DNA of 64,000 nt from Bacteroidales bacterium (GCA_017437755.1 JAFRXI010000071.1:62001-126000); one strand, 5' to 3'. Shown: positions 36,226 to 45,423, counted from the stretch's first letter. Numbers and translations are program-made. The notes: generated by a model from the letters alone, not told the origin.

Positions 36226-36490
36226 GATTGCTTTTCTCCCTCGCGCAAGAAAGGATTTCGACGAGTGGAAACGGAATGACGGGAAGACGGTCGAAAGAAT
36301 AAAAGAGATCCTTCGTGATATCGCAGAGCATCCTTATTCCGGCATAGGAAAACCAGAACCTTTGAAACATAATCTCACAGGCAAATGGTCCCGCCGGATC
36401 AATAAGACAGACAGGATTGTATATTCTGTCGATGGCGATAAGATCCTGGTCTATGTATTCTCGATGATGGGGCACTATCAGAAAAAATGA
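36215..36490 (+). CDS. YoeB-family mRNA interferase toxin (module 1)
   Basis: This 91-residue RelE-fold toxin cleaves mRNA in the ribosomal A site when freed from antitoxin. GIGKPEPLKHNLTGKWSRRI is the YoeB hallmark, with the catalytic Glu in PEPLK and Arg in WSRRI. The C-terminus MMGHYQKK carries the catalytic His followed by Tyr. All key residues are present, so it should be active. It is translationally coupled to the antitoxin and is followed within 10 bases by a strong terminator. Confidence 0.94.
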   Translation: MSYKIAFLPRARKDFDEWKRNDGKTVERIKEILRDIAEHPYSGIGKPEPLKHNLTGKWSRRINKTDRIVYSVDGDKILVYVFSMMGHYQKK

Positions 36491-36499
36491 AATAAAAAA

Positions 36500-36530
36500 G
36501 GGGACAAGCCTCAAAGCTTGTCCCCTTTTT
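36500..36530. terminator. Bidirectional terminator between toxin and rng
   Basis: Perfect 10-base arms (GGGGACAAGC 36500-36509 and its complement 36516-36525) with loop CTCAAA are flanked by A-tract and T-tract. It works for the toxin on plus and for rng on minus. The last rng codons lie inside the hairpin. Confidence 0.9.
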
Positions 36531-38073
36531 CATCGTAGAACTCATATTGCAGGACTGAGAAATCGGATACTTCCAGGAGGTCGAGCCTGCACTTGAACTT
36601 CTTCCTCCATTTGGAAAGATAGGAGCTGAAGAATCCCCTTTTGAGGAAAGCCCCGAGGATGGGGCTGGTCTTGAGCGTAAGCGTCTTGATATTCCGGTCA
36701 TTGACATGGTACGCGAGCTGCCTTTCAATCTGCTCGTCAATCACCACCGACGACTGGATCTTACCCGTGCCGTGGCAGAGGGGGCAGACCTCGGTTGTGT
36801 TGATCTCCGTAACTGGACGGATCCTCTGGCGGGTAATCTGCATCAGGCCGAATTTGGTCAAGGGCAGCACGTTATGCTTTGCCCTGTCGTTTTCCATAAG
36901 CTCCTGCATGTACTTGTGGAGGGCATTCCGGTGATCCACGGACTCCATGTCGATGAAGTCAACGATGATGATCCCTCCCATGTCCCGGAGCCTGAGCTGC
37001 CGCGCGATTTCCTCGGCGGCGTGCTTGTTCACCTCGAAGGTGTTCTCTTCCTGGTCGGAAGTCTTGGCCCTGATGCCGCTGTTGACGTCGATTACGTTCA
37101 GCGCCTCGGTTGTTTCAATCACAAGGTACGCGCCCTGCTTGATGGGCACCACTTTCCCGAACGAGCTCTTTATCTGCCTGGTGACCTCGAAATGGTCGAA
37201 AATAGGCTGCTTGTCTCCATACAGGTGCACTATCTTCTCCTGTTCGGGAGAAATCAGCGAGATGTATTTGCGGGTTTCTTCAAAGACCTTGTCATCGTTG
37301 ATCCAGATGTTGGAGAACGACTCGTTTAGGAGGTCCCTGAGGATTGTGGTGGTCTTGCTGTATTCGTTGAACAGCAGCTGGACGCCCTTGTTTTTGGCGA
37401 TCTTGGCCCAGGAGCCTTCCCATTTGTCAATCAGCGACTGGACCTCTCCCACGAGTACGGCAGCGTTCTTGCCTTCAGCAGCCGTGCGGATTATGGCCCC
37501 GTAATTCTTGGGGAGGATGCTCCTGAGGAGTGTCTCAAGCCTTCGCTTCTCCTCTTTAGATTCGATTTTCTGTGATACGCTCACCTTCTCGGCGAAGGGG
37601 AGCAGTACAATGTTCCGTCCTGCTAATGAAATTTCCGCATTCAGACGCGATCCCTTTGTGGAGATGGGTTCCTTGACGATTTGTACGGCTATCATCTGCC
37701 CGGGCTTAAGCACGCTTTCAATGCGCCCTTCCTTGGGCAGTACGTCACCAAGCTTTATTCCGGAATAGAGTCCTTTGAGGTCCGTATTGGGATTGCTCCT
37801 GCGGATGAACTCATCGAACGCCCGGAAATATAGCCCGAGATCCAGATAGTGAACGAAACCTTCCTTCTGGTCCCCTATGTCCACAAAAGCCGCGTTCAGG
37901 GCAGGGAGTAGTTTCTTTACCTTGCCGAGATATACGTCTCCGACTGTGAAATGCTCGCCCTGACTGGACTCTTTGTTGAGTTCGATAAGCCGGTGATTCT
38001 CCATCAGGGCTATCTGAACTTCAGTTGACGATACGTCAACAACAAGGTCCTTGTCGGGTTTTTCTGACTCCAT
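36511..38073 (-). CDS. rng: Ribonuclease E/G family endoribonuclease
   Basis: This 520-residue RNase processes rRNA and degrades mRNA. Residues about 35-130 are an S1-like domain (GDVYLGKVKKLLPALNAAFVD). Mg-binding aspartates of the DNase I-like fold are seen in NVIDVNSG and IIVDFIDM, and the zinc link is CPLCHG. The length is that of RNase G, without the RNase E scaffold tail. It starts just after the terminator that follows the mS38-like gene and probably has a promoter near 38080. The C-terminal codons overlap a bidirectional terminator. Confidence 0.95.
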   Translation of the reverse strand: MESEKPDKDLVVDVSSTEVQIALMENHRLIELNKESSQGEHFTVGDVYLGKVKKLLPALNAAFVDIGDQKEGFVHYLDLGLYFRAFDEFIRRSNPNTDLKGLYSGIKLGDVLPKEGRIESVLKPGQMIAVQIVKEPISTKGSRLNAEISLAGRNIVLLPFAEKVSVSQKIESKEEKRRLETLLRSILPKNYGAIIRTAAEGKNAAVLVGEVQSLIDKWEGSWAKIAKNKGVQLLFNEYSKTTTILRDLLNESFSNIWINDDKVFEETRKYISLISPEQEKIVHLYGDKQPIFDHFEVTRQIKSSFGKVVPIKQGAYLVIETTEALNVIDVNSGIRAKTSDQEENTFEVNKHAAEEIARQLRLRDMGGIIIVDFIDMESVDHRNALHKYMQELMENDRAKHNVLPLTKFGLMQITRQRIRPVTEINTTEVCPLCHGTGKIQSSVVIDEQIERQLAYHVNDRNIKTLTLKTSPILGAFLKRGFFSSYLSKWRKKFKCRLDLLEVSDFSVLQYEFYDEKGDKL

Positions 38074-38096
38074 AAGGAAATTTATTATAGAACAAA

Positions 38097-38130
38097 TAAA
38101 AAAGGGGCTTCCGGCTCTCCCGGTCGCCCC
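38097..38130 (-). terminator. Terminator after the mS38-like gene
   Basis: On the minus strand GGGGC (38130-38126) pairs with GCCCC (38108-38104), with an inner CCGG stem and GAGA-type loop, followed by TTTTTT. It separates the mS38-like/HU genes from rng. Confidence 0.78.
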
Positions 38131-38172
38131 CTTCCTTTCAGCAGACTGCTAAAATGGCAGACACGGGGAAGT

Positions 38173-38262
38173 CTACTTCTTCTTGTGCCTGTTCTTGCGC
38201 AAACGTTTTTTACGTTTGTGCGTCGCCATTTTATGCCTTTTTCTCTTTTTACCGCTGGGCAT
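38173..38262 (-). CDS. AURKAIP1/COX24-domain (mS38-like) small ribosomal peptide
   Basis: This 29-residue peptide is almost entirely Lys, Arg and His (MPSGKKRKRHKMATHKRKKR, then LRKNRHKKK). The same short sequence is found across Bacteroidota and annotated as an AURKAIP1/COX24 (DUF1713) domain protein, related to mitochondrial small-subunit protein mS38. It probably binds the small ribosomal subunit. It sits 18 bases downstream of the HU gene and is followed by a terminator. It is shorter than usual gene-calling limits; the start ATG at 38262 gives the canonical N-terminus. Confidence 0.9.
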   Translation of the reverse strand: MPSGKKRKRHKMATHKRKKRLRKNRHKKK

Positions 38263-38280
38263 AGTTTGAAAGATTAAATG

Positions 38281-38556
38281 TTATTTCTTGACCGATGCGA
38301 CGAAGACCTTAGCGGGTTTGAAGGCGGGAATATCGTGGGCGGGAATGGTCATGGTTGTCTGCCTGGTGATGTTGCGGGCAGCTTTCTGGGCCCTATGCTT
38401 GATGATGAAGCTTCCAAAGCCACGGAGATAAACCGGATTGCCCTTAGCGAGAGAATCCTTCACGGACTCCATGAATGCCTCTACCACTGTCTGAACCTGA
38501 ACCTTTTCAATGCCCGTTGCCTTTGCAACCTCATTGACGATCTCTGCTTTTGTCAT
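38281..38556 (-). CDS. HU-family DNA-binding protein
   Basis: This 91-residue histone-like protein bends and compacts DNA as a dimer. MTKAEIVNEVAKATGI, the GFGSF signature in YLRGFGSFIIKHRAQKAARN, the arm TRQTTMTIPAHDIPAFKP and the C-terminal helix are all present. The family includes HU and IHF; this is HU-like. A clear promoter lies upstream (38610-38640) and the mS38-like gene follows. Confidence 0.96.
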   Translation of the reverse strand: MTKAEIVNEVAKATGIEKVQVQTVVEAFMESVKDSLAKGNPVYLRGFGSFIIKHRAQKAARNITRQTTMTIPAHDIPAFKPAKVFVASVKK

Positions 38557-38609
38557 AATTAAATAAGTTTATTAAATATATGTATAGTAATCCTTTCGTA
38601 ATCGAGGCA

Positions 38610-38640
38610 CAAAATTAGGCTTAATTTTTTTATAATCAAA
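38610..38640 (-). promoter_or_regulatory. Full -33/-7 promoter of the HU gene
   Basis: On the minus strand TTTG (38640-38637) and TAATTTTG (38617-38610) are separated by exactly 19 bases, the canonical Bacteroidota spacing. A leader of about 50 bases follows. Confidence 0.82.
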
Positions 38641-38708
38641 ATTCTGCACCGGTTTTTTTGGCATAAAGATTGACTATATACCCCCGCGTAACAAAGGTTT
38701 AGCGCTTA

Positions 38709-38723
38709 ATGACATTTTGTCAT
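38709..38723. promoter_or_regulatory. Inverted repeat upstream of lon
   Basis: ATGACA and TGTCAT enclose TTT, 24 bases before the lon start. It could be an operator for a stress regulator. No convincing -7 box was found for lon, although TTTG occurs at 38657-38660. Confidence 0.4.
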
Positions 38724-38747
38724 GCCTAATAAGGATTCGTTTTTTTT

Positions 38748-41150
38748 ATGAAAGAATACGACAACATATTTTCCCCACACGGGACAGAAGTAAACATAAT
38801 TCCGGTAGTCCAGGGCGACATGGTTCCAAAGATCGAGGCCGCCGAACTGCCTGACGCCCTCCCCATCCTGACACTGAGGAACGCCGTGATTTTCCCCGGG
38901 ACGGTATATCCCGTGACCATCGGACGTGAAAAATCCATCAGGCTCATCAGGGAGGTGGAGGAGAAGAACGGACTGCTGGGTGCGGTGCCCCAGCTGGACG
39001 TGACCGTAGAAGACCCCTCCGGGGCCGACCTGTGCCACTATGGAACGGTATGCAAGATCATAAAGACCCTGGAAATGCCCGACGGCAGCCTGACCGCCAT
39101 CCTTCAGGGCTTCAAGAAACTCGCCGTGGAGGCCATTCTCCACACCGAGCCGTATATCATTGCAAGGGTCTCATACATAGATGATTATGTTCCGGAAATC
39201 GACGAAAAGACACTGAAGATCCTCTCCGATTCGCTGAAGGAGAAAGCCGCCTCGATAGTCAAGTCGTCGTCGTTCGCCCCCAAGGAGGCGATAGGCGCCC
39301 TCAGGGCGATCGAGGGCTTTGAGTTCCTGGTGAATTTCATCGCCACAACCATCGAGGTAGAGGACTTCGGGGGCAAGGTGGAACTCCTTGGCTACTCCAA
39401 TCTCCAGGAAAGGTGCATGGCCCTGCTGTCGCTCCTCGAGAAGCAGCTGGAACTCATCAAGATAAAGCAGGAGATAAACCAGAAGGTCAAGAACGACATC
39501 GACCAGCAGCAAAGGGAATACTACCTCAACAACCAGCTCAAGACCATCCAAGAAGAGTTGGGCATGGACGGCGAGGAGGATTTTGCCAAGTTCCGCAGCC
39601 GCGCCTCGGAGAAGAAATGGTCCAAGGAAGTCGGGGAAATCTTCGACAAGGAGATGGCAAAGCTGGAGAAGTACAACCCCAGCTCGCCCGACTACAGCAT
39701 ACAGTACAACTTCATCCAGTTCATGCTGGACCTCCCCTGGGGCGAGAAATCCGACGACAACCTCGACCTTCGCAACGCCCAGAAGGTACTGGACGAAGAC
39801 CACTTTGGGCTGGACACCGTCAAGGACAGGATCATCGAATACCTGGCGGTCCTGAAGCTGAAGGGGAACATGAAGTCCCCCATCCTCTGCCTCTACGGTC
39901 CTCCGGGAGTAGGCAAGACCAGCCTGGGCAAGTCGATAGCAAGGGCCCTGGGGCGCAAGTACGTGAGGATTTCCCTGGGAGGAATGCACGACGAGGCCGA
40001 GATACGCGGACACCGCAAGACCTACGTCGGAGCCCTGCCCGGAAGGATACTCAGCGGCATCCAGAGAGCCGGGACATCAAACCCCGTGATAGTGCTGGAC
40101 GAGATAGACAAACTGGCCAGCGACTTCAAGGGCGACCCGTCTTCTGCGCTGCTGGAAGTACTTGACCCTGAGCAGAACTCCACCTTCCACGACAACTACC
40201 TCGACATCGATTACGACCTCTCCGACGTGATGTTCATCACCACGGCCAACGAGGTCTCCACAGTCCAGCCGGCCCTCAAGGACAGGATGGAAATGATAAA
40301 CGTAACCGGATACCTCGCCGAGGAGAAACTGGAAATCGCAAGGAACTTCCTCCTGCCCAAGCAGCTCAGGGAGCACGGGCTCAAGGAAGGCGAGATGTCA
40401 ATCGACGACGAGGCCCTGCGCGAGATAATCGACAGCTACACCCACGAATCAGGGGTGCGCGGCCTCGAGAAGCAGATAGCAAAGATAGCGAGGGTGACTG
40501 CAAAGAAAATCGCACTCGAGGAGAAGCATCCGGAAGTGATCGGGAAGGAGCACCTCAAGGAATACCTCGGCCTGCCCACCGCCTTCCATGACACCCAGAA
40601 GGGCAACGAGGTCCCCGGTGTCGTGACCGGTCTCGCCTGGACCCAGATGGGAGGGGAAATCCTCTTTGTGGAGAGTTCGGTCAGCAAGGGGAAGGGCGTG
40701 CTTTCCATGACCGGCAGCCTGGGTGACGTGATGAAGGAAAGCGCCCAGATAGCCTATCAGTACATCAAGGCCCATCCCGAGCTGGCAAAAACCACCTCCG
40801 AGGAGTTCGCCGCCAAGGACCTCCACGTCCATGTCCCGGAGGGAGCGGTCCCCAAGGACGGTCCTTCCGCCGGCATAACCATGGTCAGTTCAATGGTTTC
40901 CGCATTGAGGGGACAGGCCATTAAAAGCGGCATCGCCATGACCGGCGAGATGACCCTCCGCGGACGCGTACTGCCCGTTGGCGGAATCAAGGAGAAGATA
41001 CTCGCGGCCAAGCGGGCCGGGGTGAAAACCATAGTCATTTCAGAAGAAAACAGGAAGGATATCGAGGATATCAAGGATATTTACGTAAAAGGTCTTACCT
41101 TTGTCTATGTAAAGTCTATCGACGACGTGATAGGCTGCATATTCGACTGA
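38748..41150 (+). CDS. lon: ATP-dependent Lon protease
   Basis: This 800-residue cytoplasmic protease degrades damaged and regulatory proteins. The N-terminal substrate domain starts LPILTLRNAVIFPGTVYPV. The AAA+ module has Walker A GPPGVGKTSLGKS and Walker B VIVLDEIDKL. The Ser-Lys dyad is Ser707 (KDGPSAGI) and Lys750 (GGIKEKILAAK). The length and order are those of bacterial LonA. It is followed three bases later by ung, with which it may be cotranscribed. Confidence 0.98.
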   Translation: MKEYDNIFSPHGTEVNIIPVVQGDMVPKIEAAELPDALPILTLRNAVIFPGTVYPVTIGREKSIRLIREVEEKNGLLGAVPQLDVTVEDPSGADLCHYGTVCKIIKTLEMPDGSLTAILQGFKKLAVEAILHTEPYIIARVSYIDDYVPEIDEKTLKILSDSLKEKAASIVKSSSFAPKEAIGALRAIEGFEFLVNFIATTIEVEDFGGKVELLGYSNLQERCMALLSLLEKQLELIKIKQEINQKVKNDIDQQQREYYLNNQLKTIQEELGMDGEEDFAKFRSRASEKKWSKEVGEIFDKEMAKLEKYNPSSPDYSIQYNFIQFMLDLPWGEKSDDNLDLRNAQKVLDEDHFGLDTVKDRIIEYLAVLKLKGNMKSPILCLYGPPGVGKTSLGKSIARALGRKYVRISLGGMHDEAEIRGHRKTYVGALPGRILSGIQRAGTSNPVIVLDEIDKLASDFKGDPSSALLEVLDPEQNSTFHDNYLDIDYDLSDVMFITTANEVSTVQPALKDRMEMINVTGYLAEEKLEIARNFLLPKQLREHGLKEGEMSIDDEALREIIDSYTHESGVRGLEKQIAKIARVTAKKIALEEKHPEVIGKEHLKEYLGLPTAFHDTQKGNEVPGVVTGLAWTQMGGEILFVESSVSKGKGVLSMTGSLGDVMKESAQIAYQYIKAHPELAKTTSEEFAAKDLHVHVPEGAVPKDGPSAGITMVSSMVSALRGQAIKSGIAMTGEMTLRGRVLPVGGIKEKILAAKRAGVKTIVISEENRKDIEDIKDIYVKGLTFVYVKSIDDVIGCIFD

Positions 41151-41153
41151 GAG

Positions 41154-41822
41154 ATGGACGTAAAGATCGAGCAAAGCTGGAAACAGGCGCTGGAGGCGGA
41201 ATTCGACAAGCCGTACTTCCGCTCCCTGGTGGAATTCCTCCACGGCGAGAAGGCCGGCGGGAAGGTGATCTATCCTCCCGGAAGCCAGATATTCAACGCT
41301 TTCCGGCTGACCCCGGTACAGGACGTGAAGGTGGTGATACTGGGTCAGGACCCTTATCACGGACCCGGCCAGGCCATGGGCCTGTCGTTCTCCGTACCCG
41401 ACGGAATACCCGCCCCGCCCTCGCTCAGGAACATTTTCAAGGAGATCCACGACGACCTCGGGATTACCATGAGCGGGAGTCCCAACCTGGAAAAGTGGGC
41501 CCGCCAGGGAGTACTCCTCCTGAACGCCGTACTCACCGTAAGGGCCTCCGAGGCAGCGTCCCACAGCAATATCGGATGGCAGGAGTTCACCGATGCGGTA
41601 ATACGCTATATATCAGAGCATTGCAGTGGAGTCGTATTCCTCCTGTGGGGTAATTTCGCAAGGCGGAAGAAAGACCTTATCGACACCTCCAGGCACACTG
41701 TGCTGGAAGCCGCACACCCCTCCCCCCTCGCAGGCGGCGCCTTCTTCGGATGCAGGCATTTCTCAAAGACCAACCAGATTCTCGCCAGCGAGGGTAAAAC
41801 CCCGATAGACTGGCAGTTATGA
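41154..41822 (+). CDS. ung: Uracil-DNA glycosylase (family 1)
   Basis: This 222-residue enzyme removes uracil from DNA. The water-activating Asp66 lies in GQDPYHG, the uracil pocket follows (AMGLSFSVP), and His188 is in the minor-groove loop HPSPLA. The length is typical. The gene sits between lon and coaD with a 3-base gap and an ATGA overlap, so all three are probably one operon. Confidence 0.97.
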   Translation: MDVKIEQSWKQALEAEFDKPYFRSLVEFLHGEKAGGKVIYPPGSQIFNAFRLTPVQDVKVVILGQDPYHGPGQAMGLSFSVPDGIPAPPSLRNIFKEIHDDLGITMSGSPNLEKWARQGVLLLNAVLTVRASEAASHSNIGWQEFTDAVIRYISEHCSGVVFLLWGNFARRKKDLIDTSRHTVLEAAHPSPLAGGAFFGCRHFSKTNQILASEGKTPIDWQL

Positions 41823-42292
41823 AAGACATGGAACATACTACAAAAGCCCTATTCCCGGGGTCGTTCGACCCCTTCACCGCAGGGCATCTCAACATCCTCA
41901 GGCGCGCCCTCACCATGTTTGACGAAGTGGTGGTAGCAGTGGGTATCAACCAGGACAAGAGGGGCTTCTTTGAAATGGACAAGAGGATCTCCATTATCCG
42001 GCAGGCCACATCCGGCATCAAAGGGGTGTCAATCATCAAATACGACAACCTTACCATCGACACCTGCCGGGAGCTGGGAATCCGGCATATAGTCCGCGGG
42101 GTGAGGAACATGATCGACTTTGAGACCGAACGGTCCATCGCCGACGCCAACCGCAGGCTCGCTCCGGAAATCGAGACCATAATCATCCCCACCGCCCAGG
42201 AATTCGCCCACATCTCATCTTCCGCAGTACGCGATATCCTCAAGCATCACGGCGACTATTCTGAATTCATCCCCAAAGGTGTAATTCTCTAG
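41819..42292 (+). CDS. coaD: Phosphopantetheine adenylyltransferase
   Basis: This 157-residue enzyme joins ATP and 4'-phosphopantetheine to dephospho-CoA in CoA synthesis. The nucleotidyltransferase motif is GSFDPFTAGH, and the second conserved stretch is AQEFAHISSSAVRDI, with RGVRNMIDFE between. The start ATG 41819 overlaps the ung stop; ATG 41828 (MEHTTK) is an alternative. Confidence 0.97.
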   Translation: MKDMEHTTKALFPGSFDPFTAGHLNILRRALTMFDEVVVAVGINQDKRGFFEMDKRISIIRQATSGIKGVSIIKYDNLTIDTCRELGIRHIVRGVRNMIDFETERSIADANRRLAPEIETIIIPTAQEFAHISSSAVRDILKHHGDYSEFIPKGVIL

Positions 42293-42294
42293 CG

Positions 42295-43791
42295 ATGAGG
42301 CGTTTCCTTGCAATATTGGGATTCGTTTGGACCTGTTTCCACGCCGCCGTGGCTCAGACGGGTCCGGATTTTGACGCCCTGGGTGCCAAACTCGACGGTT
42401 ACGTAGGCGCAATAGCGGCCGAAAGCGCCGCGACCAAGGCCGGCGAATGCGACTTCCTGATATCCACCTGCAAGGACTCTCTGGTAAGGCAGTTCACCGC
42501 ACTGAAGCTGTACGGGCACTACATGTCGTCCAAACTCATGGGTGACGACGCCGTGGCCGTCCATATCGCCGACGAGTGGTTCATTCCCGGAAAGGTCGCG
42601 ATGAAAAGCGAGCTGGACCTGATGAACGCAAAGGTATTCGCCGGATTCAACCGCTCTTCCCTGATAGGGATGAAGGCTCCCTCCCTCGTCCTGAAGGACC
42701 ATTCGATGCAGGATGTCCGCCTCTTTGACGGGATCGGAGACAGCCGTACTATCCTCTATTTCTACGACACGGGATGCTCGACGTGCCGCCTTGAAAGCCC
42801 CAGGCTCAAGGAGTTGATGTCGACATGCCGCGAGGCCGGGGAAAATGTGCGGCTGGTTGCGGTTTATACCGGGAACGACGAGGGCGCATGGGCACGGTAC
42901 AGGGTGACCTCCCTCCAGGTCGACGGGGCCGTCCATCTATGGGACCCCGACATGGAATCCGGGTTCCAGAAACTCTACGGCGTACTATCCACCCCAAAGT
43001 TGTTCCTCATTTCCCCCGACGGTACCATCGAGGGCAGAGGACTGGACACCGTATCGCTCAAAGCACTGCTGGACAAGATATTGCAAAGGGACAGGCATAT
43101 ATGGGGCGGAAATGAGGCGATGGCCCTTTTCGACGGGATATTCTCATCGTACGGCGACACCCTCAAGCCGGCCCATGTACTGGAAGTGGCAGGGCTGCTT
43201 TCCAATGCCACCATCGCAAAGGGCGATACCCTCTCTTACCGGAACCTGGAAGGCGACCTCCTCTACTACCTGTATTCCAGGAAGGACGGCGCCTTCAAGG
43301 AGGCTGCAGGGCCATTCATCGACGGGTTCATCCTTTCCAGGCCTGTCTGGACGGAAAGGGACTCCTCCGACGTGCTCCCGCTCGCAGGGATGATGCATTC
43401 GCTCTGGGAACTCAATCCTGTGGGAGGCAAGGTAGCGGCCATGAAGATAAAGGGCACCCTGCTGAGGAAGGGCCGCCCCGACAAGGAAGGCTGGTTCAAT
43501 ACCGGCAGGCTCCGCGGCAGGGAGTCGTGGCTGGTATTCTACACCCGGGGATGCGCCTCGTGCCGGGAAACCCTGGACGCAGCCCGGGAACTATCGTCCC
43601 GGAAGCGGACCAGAGTACTGCTGATAAACATGGACTCCCTCTTCGAGGAAGCCCCGGAAACAGCACACAAGGCATTGGAAATGTTTGACCTGTCGTTACT
43701 TCCCCACACGGTTGCGCTTAACCGCAGGGGCATTGTCCAACGTCGTTACGTCTCTCTTGACAAAGGCCCGGACCAGGGCGGCCAGCAGTAG
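42295..43791 (+). CDS. DUF5106-type protein with two thioredoxin-like modules
   Basis: This 498-residue secreted protein has a signal peptide ending near AVAQTG. Residues 20-120 are a DUF5106-like helical region. Residues about 125-260 are a thioredoxin/AhpC-like module with DTGCSTCR and a cis-proline at STPKLFL. A long helical stretch (260-390) follows, then a second thioredoxin-like segment (residues 400-498) with TRGCASCR and LLPHTVALN. Such proteins are likely envelope thiol reductases; electron donor and target are not seen. It starts two bases after coaD and its 3' end overlaps the convergent lnt gene by 96 bases, coding on both strands. Confidence 0.82.
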   Translation: MRRFLAILGFVWTCFHAAVAQTGPDFDALGAKLDGYVGAIAAESAATKAGECDFLISTCKDSLVRQFTALKLYGHYMSSKLMGDDAVAVHIADEWFIPGKVAMKSELDLMNAKVFAGFNRSSLIGMKAPSLVLKDHSMQDVRLFDGIGDSRTILYFYDTGCSTCRLESPRLKELMSTCREAGENVRLVAVYTGNDEGAWARYRVTSLQVDGAVHLWDPDMESGFQKLYGVLSTPKLFLISPDGTIEGRGLDTVSLKALLDKILQRDRHIWGGNEAMALFDGIFSSYGDTLKPAHVLEVAGLLSNATIAKGDTLSYRNLEGDLLYYLYSRKDGAFKEAAGPFIDGFILSRPVWTERDSSDVLPLAGMMHSLWELNPVGGKVAAMKIKGTLLRKGRPDKEGWFNTGRLRGRESWLVFYTRGCASCRETLDAARELSSRKRTRVLLINMDSLFEEAPETAHKALEMFDLSLLPHTVALNRRGIVQRRYVSLDKGPDQGGQQ

Positions 43792-45357
43792 CATCAACCC
43801 CATGAAGACGGATATGCGTCCTATGATATCGCCCCAGCGCACATAGAACGTTTCCTTCCGGTTCAGGTTGACCGTACCGCTCAGTTCGGCCTGCTCCCAC
43901 CAGGGAGTCCTCTCCAATATACGCCCCCTCTGGTCGATGACAGCCGATATTCCGGTATTGGCGCACCTGGCAATGTCCCTCCGGGTTTCCACGGCCCTGA
44001 GGGATGAATAACTCAGGTGCTGGACATAGCCCGGGGTATCGCCCCACCAGGCGTCGTTGGTTATTACGGCAAGCACGTCAGCTCCGGCCCTGACATAACC
44101 GGTGCAGTACTCCCCGTAGATTGATTCATAGCAGATTGCGCATCCTACGGAGGCTTCCCTGCCGGCTGCACTGAACCTCAGGACCGATATGCTGTCCTGT
44201 CCCACGTCCCGTCCCATCACTCCGCCCAGCATATCGTCTATCCTGGTGAAGAAAGCCGGATAAGGGGTCATCTCCACGCCCACCACCAGCTTGCTCTTAT
44301 GGAAAATCTGGTGATTTCCCCGGCCGTCCAGCATAAGGGCCGAATTGTGCGACTCCCTCCAATATCCGTCACCGGCAGGCCTCGCCGTATGGGAAGGCTT
44401 TGACTGTGAGGCGATAAAGTCACGGGTGGACGCACCCAGAATCATGTTTGCCCAGGGATGGTCGGAAAGGAAGGACGACATCCTGCGGAAAGTCCTGCTA
44501 CCCTCTACGTTTCCGGTTACGATGTCGGAGGTGAATGTTTCCGGGGTGAGTATAAGGAGCGCGGAACTGTCACGCCCCCGAAGCGACCGTTCCATCTGGT
44601 CCAGCAGGATGGCGTTCTGCTGCTGCTGGGTCATTGCGGTAAACTTGTTGTAAGGGTCGATATTCGGCTGGACTATAAGTACTTCCAGCGGATCGTCGGT
44701 CTCCTTGTAAGTGAACCAGATACCCAGCGACAACGCTATGGGGGCCACTACGGCAAGCGCCGCAGACGTTATGGCCGCCACCCTGGTCCGGGGAAGCCAC
44801 CGGCCGAAAGACCCGTCGGAGAGTGCCACCATGAGTCCGAAGAGCAAGAGGTTCACGGTCCAAACCCAAAGGCTTCCGCCAAGGGTACCGGTATATTCGT
44901 ACCACTGCACCAGAGGCAGTGTCCTTGCAAAGGAATTGCCAAGCACCAGCCAAGGCCACGATATCTGGGCCACGGTGAGGTAACACCTCTCCCACGCAAT
45001 CCACATGAAGGCGAGGAAGATATACGGGAGAACCCCCTTCCAGCGCTTTTTAACCCATCGGAACAGCCCGAATACCAGCGACATCTGCAGGGCGTTTGCG
45101 AATGAGGCGAAGAGCCCGCCGCCAACAGTTGCGTTGCAGACCCAGAAAGTGGTGACCAGGTTCCAGGCCAGGAAGGTGGAATAATGGCAGATCCAGAAAT
45201 GCCGGCCGCCTCTGAGAAAGCTGAGCCTCTCGGCCACAAGGAGAGGGATGAAAGCCACCAGCGAAAACGCCCCGCACCCGGGAACCAGGTACGGAATGCT
45301 CAGCAGAACCGCCGTCAGGGCGGCACAAACCCACAATTGAAGCCTCTCTCTTTTCAT
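43696..45357 (-). CDS. lnt: Apolipoprotein N-acyltransferase
   Basis: This 553-residue inner-membrane enzyme adds the third acyl chain to lipoproteins. Six or more N-terminal helices (LQLWVCAALTAVLLSIPYLV onward) are followed by a nitrilase domain with Glu in LILTPETFTSD, Lys in HKSKLVVGVE and nucleophile Cys in GCAICYESIYG. The final helix is ISVFMGLMLLLAALVRAF. I chose ATG 45357 because the frame extension to 45366 uses a TTG lying in the promoter. The 3' end overlaps the DUF5106 gene tail-to-tail. Confidence 0.95.
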   Translation of the reverse strand: MKRERLQLWVCAALTAVLLSIPYLVPGCGAFSLVAFIPLLVAERLSFLRGGRHFWICHYSTFLAWNLVTTFWVCNATVGGGLFASFANALQMSLVFGLFRWVKKRWKGVLPYIFLAFMWIAWERCYLTVAQISWPWLVLGNSFARTLPLVQWYEYTGTLGGSLWVWTVNLLLFGLMVALSDGSFGRWLPRTRVAAITSAALAVVAPIALSLGIWFTYKETDDPLEVLIVQPNIDPYNKFTAMTQQQQNAILLDQMERSLRGRDSSALLILTPETFTSDIVTGNVEGSRTFRRMSSFLSDHPWANMILGASTRDFIASQSKPSHTARPAGDGYWRESHNSALMLDGRGNHQIFHKSKLVVGVEMTPYPAFFTRIDDMLGGVMGRDVGQDSISVLRFSAAGREASVGCAICYESIYGEYCTGYVRAGADVLAVITNDAWWGDTPGYVQHLSYSSLRAVETRRDIARCANTGISAVIDQRGRILERTPWWEQAELSGTVNLNRKETFYVRWGDIIGRISVFMGLMLLLAALVRAFVKRDVTTLDNAPAVKRNRVGK

Positions 45358-45363
45358 CCAGTG

Positions 45364-45371
45364 CAAAGATA
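45364..45371 (-). promoter_or_regulatory. -7 box of lnt
   Basis: TATCTTTG on the minus strand ends six bases before the lnt ATG. Transcription would start at or next to the first codon, suggesting a leaderless mRNA. Confidence 0.6.
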
Positions 45372-45385
45372 TGAATTTATTTTCT

Positions 45386-45393
45386 TATCTTTG
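45386..45393 (+). promoter_or_regulatory. -7 box of the PASTA gene
   Basis: TATCTTTG on the plus strand lies 30 bases before the ATG at 45424. It is divergent to the lnt box 14 bp away, so RNA polymerase may compete for the two. Confidence 0.62.
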
Positions 45394-45423
45394 AAGGATT
45401 GTTATCCTCATTACTGTAAAGAC

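Noticed and set aside
39171-40013. A 280-codon antisense frame inside lon
   Set aside because: Antisense to the Lon AAA region, with Leu/Val/Gln-rich shadow composition.
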